From positions 1 through 30,569 of the forward strand of contig JBBITL010000053.1 in the NCBI GenBank assembly GCA_037440765.1: a DNA stretch of 30,569 bases. The letters run 5' to 3'. The notes under the pieces were generated by a model, which was given only the letters and a program-made list of their open reading frames with translations, did no database searches and was not told the origin of the DNA. This document shows positions 14,975 through 23,031 of the stretch, in pieces (within the stretch, counting starts at the first letter, position 1; the number at the start of each line of letters is the position of its first letter). The DNA is from DTKY01 sp037440765 (GTDB lineage: Bacteria; Acidobacteriota; Terriglobia; Bryobacterales; Bryobacteraceae). A program made the translations under genes and the position numbers.

Positions 14975-16663
14975 ATGGTGGCGTGGAAGCCGAAAACCAG
15001 GGGGGCGAGGCCGAGCCTGGCGCCCGTGGCGATGGGGGCCGGCGCCGCCGCGCTTTCCACCGCCTTGTGGATCGGAGCCGGGTTTGCCGGCGAGGACGTG
15101 CGCCTGCTGCTGGTCTACACTGCCGGCGCATTGTGTCCGCTCGCCCTGGCGCTGCTGTGCGGGAAGGCGTGGCTGCTAGCCGGCCGCTTCGGCGCAGCGG
15201 GGCAGCAGGCACAGTCTACGGCCGGGCCGGCCGGCTGCGCCCTGCGGGATCCCCTGACGGGGCTCGTTAACCAGGCCGGTTTTGAGGACCATGTCGGGCG
15301 GGCCATCGCCAGAGCCCGCCGGGGGCGGCTCGCCGTGGGCGTGCTGTGCATCGACCTGGACCGCTTCAAACAGGTGAACGACACGCTGGGCCACACGGCG
15401 GGTGACGACCTGCTTCGGGAAGTGGCGCGCAGGATCGAGGGCTGCCTGAGGTCGGCCGACATCGTGGCCCGCTGGGGAGGCGACGAGTTCCTGGTCGCTC
15501 TGCCCGATCTGACGGACCGCTCCGGCGCGCTCCGGATCGCCGACAAACTGGCCGACGCTCTGAGACTCCCATTCGAGGTGGGAGGACACAGCCTTGTCGT
15601 GTCGGCGGCCATCGGGGTCAGCCTGTACCCGGACGACGGGCAGAACTGCCCGGCGCTTTGCGAGAACGCCGACCGGGCCATGTATCGCGCCAAGGCGGAG
15701 GGCAGGAGCGGGATCGCCTGTTACACGCAGGAACTCGGCGACATGGCGCGCGAGCGGCTGGAGCTGGAGCAGCACCTGCGCTCCGCCCTCGACAAGGGAC
15801 AGATGGTGCTCTTCTATCAGCCTCAGTTCGACCTCAAGACGCGCAAACTGGCGGCCCTGGAAGCGCTGCTCCGCTGGAAGCACCCGGAGCGTGGCATGCT
15901 GCGCCCGGACCGTTTTCTTCCCATGGCCGAGGACTCCGGCCTGATTCTCCCCATCGGCCTGTGGGCGCTGGGCGCCGTGTGCCGCCAGGTGCGCCAGATG
16001 CGCGAGTCCGGCTGCCCGCCCGTCAAGATCGCGGTCAACGTCTCGCGCCCTCAGTTCTTCCGGGCGGATTTCGAAGAGGCCGTGAAGAACGCCGTACGCG
16101 AAAGCGGGATCGAACCGTCATCCCTGGTGCTGGAACTGGCCGAGGGCATGGTGATGAAGGACTTCGGCCTTTCCCGGCAGAAGATCGAAAAGCTGAGGAA
16201 ATTCGGCGTCCGCATCTCGATCGACGATTTCGGCGCGGGCGGGGCCTCGCTGCGGCTCTTGCAGAAGCTGCCCATAGACAGCCTGAAGATAGACCGCAGC
16301 TTCATTCACGACCTCGGCGCCTCCTTCCGCAGCCTGCAACTGGTGGATTCCATCATCCGGTTGGCCCGCGGGCTGGGTGTGGCCGCCATTGCCGGAGGAG
16401 TGGAGTCTATTCCCCAACTGATGGCCCTGCGGAGCCTCGGGTGCGACCAAGCTCAGGGCTACCTGTTCGGCATGCCGCTGCCGGCCGCCGAAATCGGGCG
16501 GTGGATGACTCGCGAGCGCATGCTGTGCCCGGTCCGCCCGCGGCCGGTCATGCCTTCGGCGAGGGCTTCAACGGGGGGCGCGCACAGCGACGTCAGCCCG
16601 TTGCCGGGCGCCGCCCCTCCGGCGCAGGGGACGCTGGAGACGAGCCTCTCGGTGACCCACTGA
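14975..16663 (+). CDS. membrane GGDEF-EAL protein (diguanylate cyclase with variant EAL)
   Basis: The 562-residue protein has two N-terminal membrane helices (about 17-60), a GGDEF domain (about 88-250) and an EAL domain (about 265-520). The cyclase site GGDEF is intact (G168-F172), and the product-inhibition I-site RSAD lies exactly five residues before it. DPLTGLVN and DLDRFKQVND are canonical. In the EAL domain E296 (EALLRW), Asn of NVSR, DDFG and the Lys of LKIDRSF are present. The AEGVET motif reads AGGVES, so a catalytic Glu is Gly474. Cyclase activity is expected; phosphodiesterase activity is doubtful. The gene is probably co-transcribed with the degenerate EAL protein upstream. Confidence 0.9.
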   Translation: MVAWKPKTRGARPSLAPVAMGAGAAALSTALWIGAGFAGEDVRLLLVYTAGALCPLALALLCGKAWLLAGRFGAAGQQAQSTAGPAGCALRDPLTGLVNQAGFEDHVGRAIARARRGRLAVGVLCIDLDRFKQVNDTLGHTAGDDLLREVARRIEGCLRSADIVARWGGDEFLVALPDLTDRSGALRIADKLADALRLPFEVGGHSLVVSAAIGVSLYPDDGQNCPALCENADRAMYRAKAEGRSGIACYTQELGDMARERLELEQHLRSALDKGQMVLFYQPQFDLKTRKLAALEALLRWKHPERGMLRPDRFLPMAEDSGLILPIGLWALGAVCRQVRQMRESGCPPVKIAVNVSRPQFFRADFEEAVKNAVRESGIEPSSLVLELAEGMVMKDFGLSRQKIEKLRKFGVRISIDDFGAGGASLRLLQKLPIDSLKIDRSFIHDLGASFRSLQLVDSIIRLARGLGVAAIAGGVESIPQLMALRSLGCDQAQGYLFGMPLPAAEIGRWMTRERMLCPVRPRPVMPSARASTGGAHSDVSPLPGAAPPAQGTLETSLSVTH

Positions 16664-16680
16664 CCGGCGGCCCGGACGCC

Positions 16681-17319
16681 CTATCTCCGCGACATGTCGC
16701 GTATGTGAATATCCTTGAACCACATGTTGCCCTGGCCGCCGGAGTGCAACTGAAGGGCGATGGCGCCGTCGAACGACCTGGGCGCAGGATCGGTGAAATC
16801 CAGCACCGTGATACCGTTCAATATCGCCACCCTGCGGTTGCCCTCCACCTTGAGGAGCATGTCATTCCAATCGGTCGGCCTGATGACGTACTCGTACTCG
16901 GGGGCCGGCCAGGCGACCCATCCGCGGCCGTCGCCGTAGAGGCCGCCCGTGTGGCGGTTGGGCGTGCGGTCGATCTCGAACTGCATCCCCTGCGAGACAT
17001 CCGCAGTGCCGGGCTTGAAACGCGTGTGGAAGTAGACGCCGCTGTTGCCGTCGGCGTCGCACTTGAAACGCAGGGACAGCCAGAAATCCTTGTAGTCCTT
17101 CTCGGTTTGCAGGTAGCCGTACTCCTTGGTTACACCTTGTCCGTGGATCGCGCCGTTCTCCACCGTCCATTTCTCCTTGCCGACCTGGACCCAGCCGGTC
17201 AGGTCCTTGCCGTTAAACAGCGCCACCCACTGTTCGTTGGGAAGAGGTTCCCGCCCGCTCTTGGGAGCCTGGCCCACGAGCAGCGCGGGAAGTGCGATTG
17301 CCAGCATCAGTTTGCGCAT
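16681..17319 (-). CDS. secreted DUF1080 protein (3-keto-disaccharide hydrolase family)
   Basis: The 212-residue protein has a signal peptide (residues 1-17) and one DUF1080 domain. It opens with EQWVALFNGKDLTGWV and includes KWTVENGAIHGQG, SGVYFHTRF, GGLYGDGRGW and a C-terminal FKDIHIRDM. DUF1080 is a concanavalin-like beta-sandwich. Some members hydrolyse 3-keto-glycosides; others only bind glycans. It is separated from the upstream amidase gene by a palindromic element. A second DUF1080 gene lies at 27476. Confidence 0.85.
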   Translation of the reverse strand: MRKLMLAIALPALLVGQAPKSGREPLPNEQWVALFNGKDLTGWVQVGKEKWTVENGAIHGQGVTKEYGYLQTEKDYKDFWLSLRFKCDADGNSGVYFHTRFKPGTADVSQGMQFEIDRTPNRHTGGLYGDGRGWVAWPAPEYEYVIRPTDWNDMLLKVEGNRRVAILNGITVLDFTDPAPRSFDGAIALQLHSGGQGNMWFKDIHIRDMSRR

Positions 17320-17350
17320 GGAAGCAGCCTACCACCATGGTCCGCCAGCA

Positions 17351-17477
17351 GGCAGCTGAAAAAAGGCTCTTCGCCCGCGAAAGACAGGCGAGGACGCCTG
17401 TCCCACACCGCAGATTCAGCGACTTGCGGTCCGCGTGGGATGGGCCCCTTGGCCTGTCGGGCTTTTTCAGTAGCCCG
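17351..17477. repeat. composite palindromic element, possible MITE or REP-like repeat
   Basis: The ends form 13-base inverted repeats with 11 matches: 17351-17363 and 17463-17475, with core CTGAAAAA / TTTTTCAG. Inside are GACAGGCG/CGCCTGTC (17383-17390 and 17395-17402, 4-base loop), ACCGCA/TGCGGT (17407-17412 and 17425-17430), and TCCCAC/GTGGGA (17401-17406 and 17435-17440). CGGGCT/AGCCCG (17458-17463 and 17472-17477) lies at the right end. Several nested hairpins in about 127 noncoding bases suggest a dispersed repeat. It sits directly after the amidase stop and could also stabilise or end that message. Confidence 0.6.
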
Positions 17478-18368
17478 CTAGCCATCCAGCCAGCGGCTGA
17501 GCAGGGGGGCGTAGGCATCCACGCGGCGGTCGCGCAGAAAGGGCCAGTGGCGGCGGACGTCCTCCACCCGGCGCGGGTCGCACTCCACCACCAGCGTCTC
17601 TTCCTGGTCCACCGCCGCTTTGGCGATCACCCTGCCGAAGGGATCAACCACGAAGGAATGCCCCCAGAACTCGAGGCCCGCTTCCGGGGTTCCTTCGAAG
17701 CCGACCCGGTTCACCGCCGCCACGTACATGCCGTTGGCGATGGCGTGTCCCCGCTGCACCGTGAGCCAGGCGTCAAGCTGCGCGGCGCCGTGCTCGGCCT
17801 TCTCCGAGGGGTGCCACCCGATGGCGGTCGGATAGAACAGGATCGAAGCCCCGCCGAGCCCAGCCAGCCGGGCTCCCTCCGGATACCACTGGTCCCAGCA
17901 GACCTGGACCGCAACCCGCGCGAAGCGCGTGTCGAAGCGCGCGACGCCCAGGTCACCGGGGGCGAAGTAGAACTTCTCGTAGTAGAGCGGATCTTCGGGG
18001 ATGTGCATCTTGCGGTACAGGCCGAGCAGTTCCCCGCCCGCGTCGATCACTGCCGCAGTGTTGTGGTACACGCCCGGCCCGCGGCGCTCGAACATGCTCG
18101 CCACGATCGCCACGCCCAGCTCCCCGGCCAGCGCCGACAGGTGTTCGGTTGTGGGCCCGGGAACCGGTTCGGCCAGCGCGAACAGCTCGGCGCTCTCCTG
18201 CCGGCAGAAGTACTGAGTGCTGAACAGCTCCTGAAGGCAGATGACCTGGGCTCCCCGGCCCGCCGCTTCCCGGATGCGCCAGCCCGCCTTCGCCAGGTTC
18301 TCGGCCGGATCCAGACCGCAGGACATCTGCACCAGTCCCACCCGGAACTTCGACTCGCTCGACGGCAT
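17478..18368 (-). CDS. aguB: carbon-nitrogen hydrolase, N-carbamoylputrescine amidase-like
   Basis: The 296-residue nitrilase-superfamily protein shows the Glu-Lys-Cys triad as E47 (CLQELFSTQYF), K120 (YRKMHIPEDP) and C157 (VCWDQWYPEGAR). The ELFxxxYF and CWDQWxPExAR contexts and the FYFAPGDLG segment are characteristic of N-carbamoylputrescine amidase. That enzyme converts N-carbamoylputrescine to putrescine in the agmatine route. The ATG at 18368 is chosen because family proteins begin just before VGLVQM; the frame stays open upstream to 18638 with a low-complexity extension. No agmatine deiminase gene is in the window, so the substrate is inferred. Confidence 0.85.
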   Translation of the reverse strand: MPSSESKFRVGLVQMSCGLDPAENLAKAGWRIREAAGRGAQVICLQELFSTQYFCRQESAELFALAEPVPGPTTEHLSALAGELGVAIVASMFERRGPGVYHNTAAVIDAGGELLGLYRKMHIPEDPLYYEKFYFAPGDLGVARFDTRFARVAVQVCWDQWYPEGARLAGLGGASILFYPTAIGWHPSEKAEHGAAQLDAWLTVQRGHAIANGMYVAAVNRVGFEGTPEAGLEFWGHSFVVDPFGRVIAKAAVDQEETLVVECDPRRVEDVRRHWPFLRDRRVDAYAPLLSRWLDG

Positions 18369-18665
18369 ACCCGCGATTCTTCCACGAAAGCGGCGGCGGG
18401 CGCCAGCGCCGGCCGCCCTCACCGCTTCGCGCGCCTGAGCGCCACCGGGGCGGGGGCTTGAGCGGCGCCGCGGCCCGCACCGAATGACAGGTCCGAGCCG
18501 GCCGGCGGCGGGCCTATCGCCGGAGACGGTCCGGCCGCGGCCGGCGCACCGGCCACCGAAGCCGAAATCCCGGGCGGCGTCGTTGGCGTGGCCGAAGTGG
18601 GACCGCCGGCCGAAGTCCGGCAGCAGGCGATGCTGCACCGGGCGGAAAACTCCGGATCTCCTGCT
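18369..18665 (-). other. about 300-base gap with a Pro/Ala-rich open frame, possible decayed gene
   Basis: Very GC-rich stretch between the amidase start and the metallophosphoesterase stop. One minus-strand frame has no stop from about 18660 to 18440. It would encode a Pro/Ala/Thr/Gly-rich tail ending ...APVALRRAKR, but there is no clear start codon. A second frame offers a GTG that overlaps the upstream stop (GTGA) and a 48-codon Arg-rich peptide. Neither is recognised. It may be the remnant of a lost coding region or simply spacer. Confidence 0.3.
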
Positions 18666-19406
18666 TCACTCCCCCGCGGCCAGGCGGTCCGCCAGGGAGT
18701 GCGGAAGGCTGGCGGAGCGGATCTTGCGCTGTGCTGCTTTCACGTCATAGGACACCCGGCGGTAGCGCACCACGTTCTCCTGCTGCCAGTAGAGCAGGTA
18801 GGCGGCGCGGGGGTCGCGGTCCCGCGGTTGGCCGACCGAGCCCGGGTTGATGAGGCAGAAGCAGTCCGGCGGGATCTCAAAAACGCGCTCCTCGGCGCCG
18901 CCCGGCACGCCGGGAATCGTCTCAATGCCCGCGCGATGAGCCAGGAAGCCGCCCTGTATGTGCGTATGCCCGAAGAAGGTCAGCGGGCGGTCAAGATAGG
19001 GCCGGATGAGACGCACGTCTGCGGTTTCAAGCAGGTACTCGTCTTCGTCGAGCGGGGAGCCGTGCAGGATCTGGAAGCCCCCCACTGCCAGGGGGCCTCT
19101 CGGCAATCTCCGCAGGTACGCCAGGTTGACATCGGAGAGCGACACCGAGGTCCACGCCGCCGAGGCGCGCGCGGCGGGGCTGAACCACTCCATGTCTTCG
19201 AGGCCGGCGCAGGCCTTATCGTGGTTCCCGCGCACCAGCACCGGCGAAGCCCTGCGGGCCCAGTCCACGACGGCATCCGGGTCCGCGCCGTAGTCCACCA
19301 GGTCCCCGGCGCACAGGATGCCGTCGTAGAGCCCCTCGGCATGGGCCAGCACGGCCTCCAGCGCCTCCAGGTTCGCATGCACGTCGCTGAGAATCAGGAA
19401 GCGCAC
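18666..19406 (-). CDS. cytoplasmic metallophosphoesterase (YfcE-like family)
   Basis: The 246-residue protein carries all calcineurin-like phosphoesterase motifs in order: LSDVHAN (D8, H10), AGDLVDYG, RGNHD, LHGSP and FGHTHIQGG. This metal-binding set defines a two-metal phosphodiesterase/phosphatase. It lacks a signal peptide or membrane helix. Its start overlaps the end of the upstream membrane phosphoesterase gene by 13 bases, so they are translationally coupled. The substrate is unknown. Confidence 0.88.
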   Translation of the reverse strand: MRFLILSDVHANLEALEAVLAHAEGLYDGILCAGDLVDYGADPDAVVDWARRASPVLVRGNHDKACAGLEDMEWFSPAARASAAWTSVSLSDVNLAYLRRLPRGPLAVGGFQILHGSPLDEDEYLLETADVRLIRPYLDRPLTFFGHTHIQGGFLAHRAGIETIPGVPGGAEERVFEIPPDCFCLINPGSVGQPRDRDPRAAYLLYWQQENVVRYRRVSYDVKAAQRKIRSASLPHSLADRLAAGE

Positions 19407-20548
19407 AGGCGTATCAGGGTGACCTCCGGATCGGCGCCCAGGCGAACGGGAATTCCGACGGTGCCGATGCCGCGGCTTACGTAGATGGCCGAGTCTCGCT
19501 CGCGATAGAGACCGCGGACATAGGGCGTGTACAGGCGAGGGATGCTGAGGGACGTTCCCAATCCCTCGAAGGCCAACTGCCCGCCGTGCGTGTGCCCGGC
19601 GATCACGAGATTGTAGCCCTGCCGCACGGCTGCCCGAAAGACGTCCGGGTTATGGGAAAGCAGCATATTGAACCGGTTCTCGCGCAGCAGGCGTTCCAGC
19701 CCCACCAGGTAGGGTCCGCCCATGCTCTGGTAGTCTACACCGGCCAGGTTCAGGCCGGCTCTGCCGAATCGCATGTAACGGGTCTCTGAGCGCAGGAAGC
19801 GGATCCCCAGCCGGTAGCCCTCCACCGCGCAGTAGGACTCGACCCTGGAGTACCCTTCATGGTTTCCCAGGCAGCCGAAGATGCCGTCGCTCGGCCGCAG
19901 CCGCGCCAGTTCGCGCAGGCCATCATCCAGCGGATCCCCCCGCTCGGTGATCATGTCGCCGGTCACCAGCGCCAGGTGCGGCCGCCATTCATTGGCCATG
20001 GCGACAGCGCGGGCAAGTTCCCTCACGCTCAGAAACGGGCTCAGGTGGATATCGCTGAGCTGGGCCAGACGCAGGCCGTCCAGATCAGGCGGCAGGTTTG
20101 CCAGCCGGATCTCGATTTCCCGGGCCCGAAGGCGGGAGCGGGCGACAAACACTCCGTAGCCGCCCGCCAGGGCCGGGATCGACACGGCGGCGACCCCCGC
20201 CGTCTTCAACAGGCGCCGGCGGCGCGGGTCGAAGGCCGGCGCCCTGCGCCATAGAAGCACGGCGAGGAAGACCCATCCGAATCCCAGCGCCCAGGCCAGC
20301 GAAAGCCCCCTCACGATAGAGATCCAGCGTCCGGGCGGCAGCGCCTGGATCACACGCCCGAAGCTCAGGCTCAGACCCGTCAGAAGCAATGCCGCCGGGA
20401 TCAGCCAGGCGATCGTCACCAGCAACTTGTTCAGCGTGGAGTTGCGAACCCGCGCCGCATGCATGCTCCACCACCAGGCCACCAATTGCAGGACCAGGAT
20501 AACCGCGGCGACGGTTATCTCCGGCAGGTGGCGCGGTTGGAGGAACAT
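19394..20548 (-). CDS. membrane metallophosphoesterase (YkuE-like)
   Basis: This 384-residue protein has three or four N-terminal membrane helices (ITVAAVILVLQLVAWWW; LLVTIAWLIPAALLLTGLSL; LSLAWALGFGWVFLAVLLW). An RRRRLLKTAGVAAV segment leads into a phosphoesterase domain with LAQLSDIHLSPF, VTGDMITERGDP, LGNHEGY, LLSHNPD and IAGHTHGGQL. This layout matches the YkuE family of membrane-linked phosphoesterases; some members hydrolyse UDP-diacylglucosamine or other lipid-linked pyrophosphates. The ATG at 20548 has GGGAGA upstream. An earlier ATG at 20614 lacks a ribosome site and would collide with the divergent gene's start. Confidence 0.85.
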   Translation of the reverse strand: MFLQPRHLPEITVAAVILVLQLVAWWWSMHAARVRNSTLNKLLVTIAWLIPAALLLTGLSLSFGRVIQALPPGRWISIVRGLSLAWALGFGWVFLAVLLWRRAPAFDPRRRRLLKTAGVAAVSIPALAGGYGVFVARSRLRAREIEIRLANLPPDLDGLRLAQLSDIHLSPFLSVRELARAVAMANEWRPHLALVTGDMITERGDPLDDGLRELARLRPSDGIFGCLGNHEGYSRVESYCAVEGYRLGIRFLRSETRYMRFGRAGLNLAGVDYQSMGGPYLVGLERLLRENRFNMLLSHNPDVFRAAVRQGYNLVIAGHTHGGQLAFEGLGTSLSIPRLYTPYVRGLYRERDSAIYVSRGIGTVGIPVRLGADPEVTLIRLCAS

Positions 20549-20599
20549 TTGACGGGGTATCTCCCATTCTATCCCCGCGGGCGGCCGCGGATGCTCGGT

Positions 20600-20605
20600 T
20601 ACAAT
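20600..20605 (+). promoter_or_regulatory. -10 box very close to the PfkB start
   Basis: TACAAT (20600-20605), preceded by T, is one mismatch from the -10 consensus and ends 7 bases before the ATG at 20613. Transcription would start at or next to the ATG, and no Shine-Dalgarno sequence is visible there, so a leaderless message is possible. No good -35 box stands 17 bases upstream. Confidence 0.4.
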
Positions 20606-20612
20606 CGTATAC

Positions 20613-21530
20613 ATGTCGCTGGTGGTGGTAGGTTCCGTCGCATACGACGGCGTGGAGACTCCTCACGGACGGGTGGAGCGGATGCTGGGCGGAGCATGCA
20701 CCTACATCTCCCTGGCGGCCAGTTACTTCACGCCGGTCAAGATCGTCGCCGTGGTCGGGGACGACTTCCGTCAGCAGGACCTGGACCTGCTGGCAGGCCG
20801 GGGCATCGATCTGGAGGGCCTGGAGCGGGTTCCGGGCAAGACGTTTTATTACTCATGCGTGTACTCGGCGGACATGAACGACCGTACGACGCTGCGGACG
20901 GACCTGAACGTATTCGCCGGTTTCCAGCCCAGGCTGCCGGAGCATTACAGGAAGCAGCCCTACCTTATGCTCGGCAATATCCAGCCGGCCTTGCAGAGCG
21001 CAGTGCGCGGGCAGATGGACGGCCTGCGCCTGGCCGGCGGCGACACCATGAACTACTGGATCCAGGGCTCCCGGGAAGAGTTGCTGGCGGCCATCCGCGA
21101 CTGGGATTTTCTGCTCATCAACGACAGCGAGGCGCGCCTGCTCTCAGGCGAATCCGTCCTGCGCCGGGCGGCCGCCGCCATCCTTGAGATGGGCCCGCGC
21201 ATCCTGGTCATCAAGAGGGGAGAGCACGGCGCCGTGCTGTTCACGGCCTCGGGCAGCTTTTCGGCGCCGGGCTACCTGTTGGAGCAGGTGCAGGACCCCA
21301 CCGGCGCGGGCGACTGCTTCGCCGGGGGCTTCATCGGGTACCTGGCCGAGCAGGGCGCCGATCCGCGCCGGGAGCCGCTCGCAACCGCGCTCCTGCGCCG
21401 TGCCGTGGTGTACGGAGCCGTGCTGGGCAGTTTCTGCTGCGAGAGGTTCGGAGTGGACCGGTTCGTCAGCCTGACCCGGGCGGAGATCGATGACCGCTTC
21501 CGTGAATTCAAGGCCTCGACCGGGTTCTGA
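20613..21530 (+). CDS. PfkB-family carbohydrate kinase
   Basis: The 305-residue protein is a ribokinase/PfkB-type kinase. The N-terminus has VVVGSVAYDGVETP and the substrate-side GGACTYISLAASYF. The C-terminus has the family signature DPTGAGDCFAGGFIGYL with catalytic base D234. It phosphorylates a sugar or nucleoside; the substrate is not evident. The first gene of a plus-strand operon: the glycosyltransferase gene begins 41 bases before its stop, then dapF and a nucleotide-sugar dehydrogenase follow. Association with those genes suggests a role in activated-sugar or envelope metabolism (inference). Confidence 0.9.
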   Translation: MSLVVVGSVAYDGVETPHGRVERMLGGACTYISLAASYFTPVKIVAVVGDDFRQQDLDLLAGRGIDLEGLERVPGKTFYYSCVYSADMNDRTTLRTDLNVFAGFQPRLPEHYRKQPYLMLGNIQPALQSAVRGQMDGLRLAGGDTMNYWIQGSREELLAAIRDWDFLLINDSEARLLSGESVLRRAAAAILEMGPRILVIKRGEHGAVLFTASGSFSAPGYLLEQVQDPTGAGDCFAGGFIGYLAEQGADPRREPLATALLRRAVVYGAVLGSFCCERFGVDRFVSLTRAEIDDRFREFKASTGF

Positions 21531-23031
21531 ACTCCTCATCGCACTGGTCGTGCTGGCGGCGCTGAGCGCCTCCGCCGTGGCCTGGATTGCGCACCGCGGC
21601 TACACGCTCTATTACGGAGACGCCGAGGCGCATCTGAACATCGCGCGGCGCGTGCTGGACTCGCGCACGCCGGGGCTCTCCCAGATCGGTCCGGTGTGGT
21701 TGCCGCTTCCTCACCTGCTGATGCTGCCGCTGGCCGGCTCAGACGCTCTATGGAGGAGCGGGCTGGCGGGCGCCATCCCGTCGGCGTTCTGCTTCGTGGC
21801 GGCCGGGCTGATGCTGTTTGCGGCGGCCCGGCGCGTGCTAGGAGACCCGGCCGCCGCGTGGGCGACGCTCGGCGTGTTCGCCCTGAACGCGAACGCCCTC
21901 TACTTGCAGGCGGTCCCCATGACGGAGCCGGTGCTGGCCGCCACCCTGGCGGCGCTGTTGTACTCGGCGGTGCGGTTCAGGGAGAGCCAGAGCCTCGGGT
22001 GGGCGGCGGTGGCGGGCGCGGCCGGACTGGCTACTTCGCTGGCGCGCTACGAGGGCTGGCTGATGATCCCCGCCGTCTCGCTCTTTGTGCTGTTCGCCGC
22101 CCGGCGGAGGCGGCTCCTTGCGGCGGCCCTGTTCGGCCTGATCGCGTCGCTGGGTCCCCTGCTGTGGCTGGCCTACTCCTGGTACTACTCAGGCGACCCC
22201 CTGGGCTTCTACCGCGGCCCCTACTCGGCCCTGGCGATATATCAGCGGCTCCTCGACTCGGGCCTGGAGCGATACCGGGGGGACCAGGACTGGGCGCAGG
22301 CCATGGTCTACTACTGGCACGCGGTGCGCCTGGCCGCCGGATGGCCGGCGCTGCTGCTGGGCCTGGCCGGAGCGGCAGCGGCCGCGGTGAAGCGCGTCTG
22401 GTGGCCGCTGCTTCTGCTGCTGGCGCCGCCCGCCCTGATAGTCGCCAGCATTCACTCTGGCGGCACGCCTATCTACCTGCCGCACCTGTGGCCGTTCTCC
22501 TACTGGAACACACGCTTCGGAGTGACGGCGCTGCCGGCCCTGGCCTTCGCCGCCGGGGCCCTGGTGCTGCTGGCGCCGGGGCGGTTTCGCGCACTGTCGT
22601 CGCTGCTGGTGGCGCTGCTGGCTGTGGCGCCCTGGTTAGGGTCCTCGTGGCCGGAGAATTCGATCTGCTGGAAGGAGTCGCAGGTCAACTCGGAGGCCCG
22701 CCGGGCGTGGGTGCGGCAGGGGGCGGCTTTCATGCGGGAACATTACCGGAGCGGCGCAGGGATTCTGATGCACTTCAGCGACCTGCCGGCGATCCTGCGG
22801 GAAGCGGGGATACCACTGCGCGAGAGCTTGCAACAGGACAACCAGCCTGAATGGTCAGGGGCCATGGCCAGGCCCTCGATCTTCCTGCACGAGGAGTGGG
22901 CCGTCGCCATCGCCGGAGACCCCGTGGAGGCGGCCATGAAGAAGGCCGCGCGGGAGGGCCCCCGGTACGACGCCGTGAAGGCGATTGCGGCGCGGGACGA
23001 GTTTCCGATATACATGTACAGGCGGCGTTGA
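21490..23031 (+). CDS. polytopic membrane glycosyltransferase-like protein (GT-C, family 39-like)
   Basis: The 513-residue protein has about ten hydrophobic helices followed by a roughly 120-residue C-terminal soluble part. After the first helix comes LYYGDAEAHLNIARRVLDS, the acidic first-loop motif typical of GT-C enzymes such as ArnT/PMT-like transferases that use lipid-linked sugars. It overlaps the PfkB gene by 41 bases and the dapF start by 1 base (TGATG), showing strict translational coupling. Sugar donor and acceptor are unknown. Some GT-39-like proteins of this type act in glycan or protein glycosylation at the outer face of the membrane. Confidence 0.7.
   Translation: MTASVNSRPRPGSELLIALVVLAALSASAVAWIAHRGYTLYYGDAEAHLNIARRVLDSRTPGLSQIGPVWLPLPHLLMLPLAGSDALWRSGLAGAIPSAFCFVAAGLMLFAAARRVLGDPAAAWATLGVFALNANALYLQAVPMTEPVLAATLAALLYSAVRFRESQSLGWAAVAGAAGLATSLARYEGWLMIPAVSLFVLFAARRRRLLAAALFGLIASLGPLLWLAYSWYYSGDPLGFYRGPYSALAIYQRLLDSGLERYRGDQDWAQAMVYYWHAVRLAAGWPALLLGLAGAAAAAVKRVWWPLLLLLAPPALIVASIHSGGTPIYLPHLWPFSYWNTRFGVTALPALAFAAGALVLLAPGRFRALSSLLVALLAVAPWLGSSWPENSICWKESQVNSEARRAWVRQGAAFMREHYRSGAGILMHFSDLPAILREAGIPLRESLQQDNQPEWSGAMARPSIFLHEEWAVAIAGDPVEAAMKKAAREGPRYDAVKAIAARDEFPIYMYRRR

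Noticed and set aside
17458..17477. Intrinsic terminator after the amidase gene
   Set aside because: The CGGGCT/AGCCCG stem is there, but on the minus strand it is not followed by a T run; it is treated as part of the palindromic element.
15658..17481. A 607-codon open frame on the plus strand
   Set aside because: It runs in another frame through the GGDEF-EAL gene and across the opposite-strand DUF1080 gene. Its composition is that of an out-of-frame translation.
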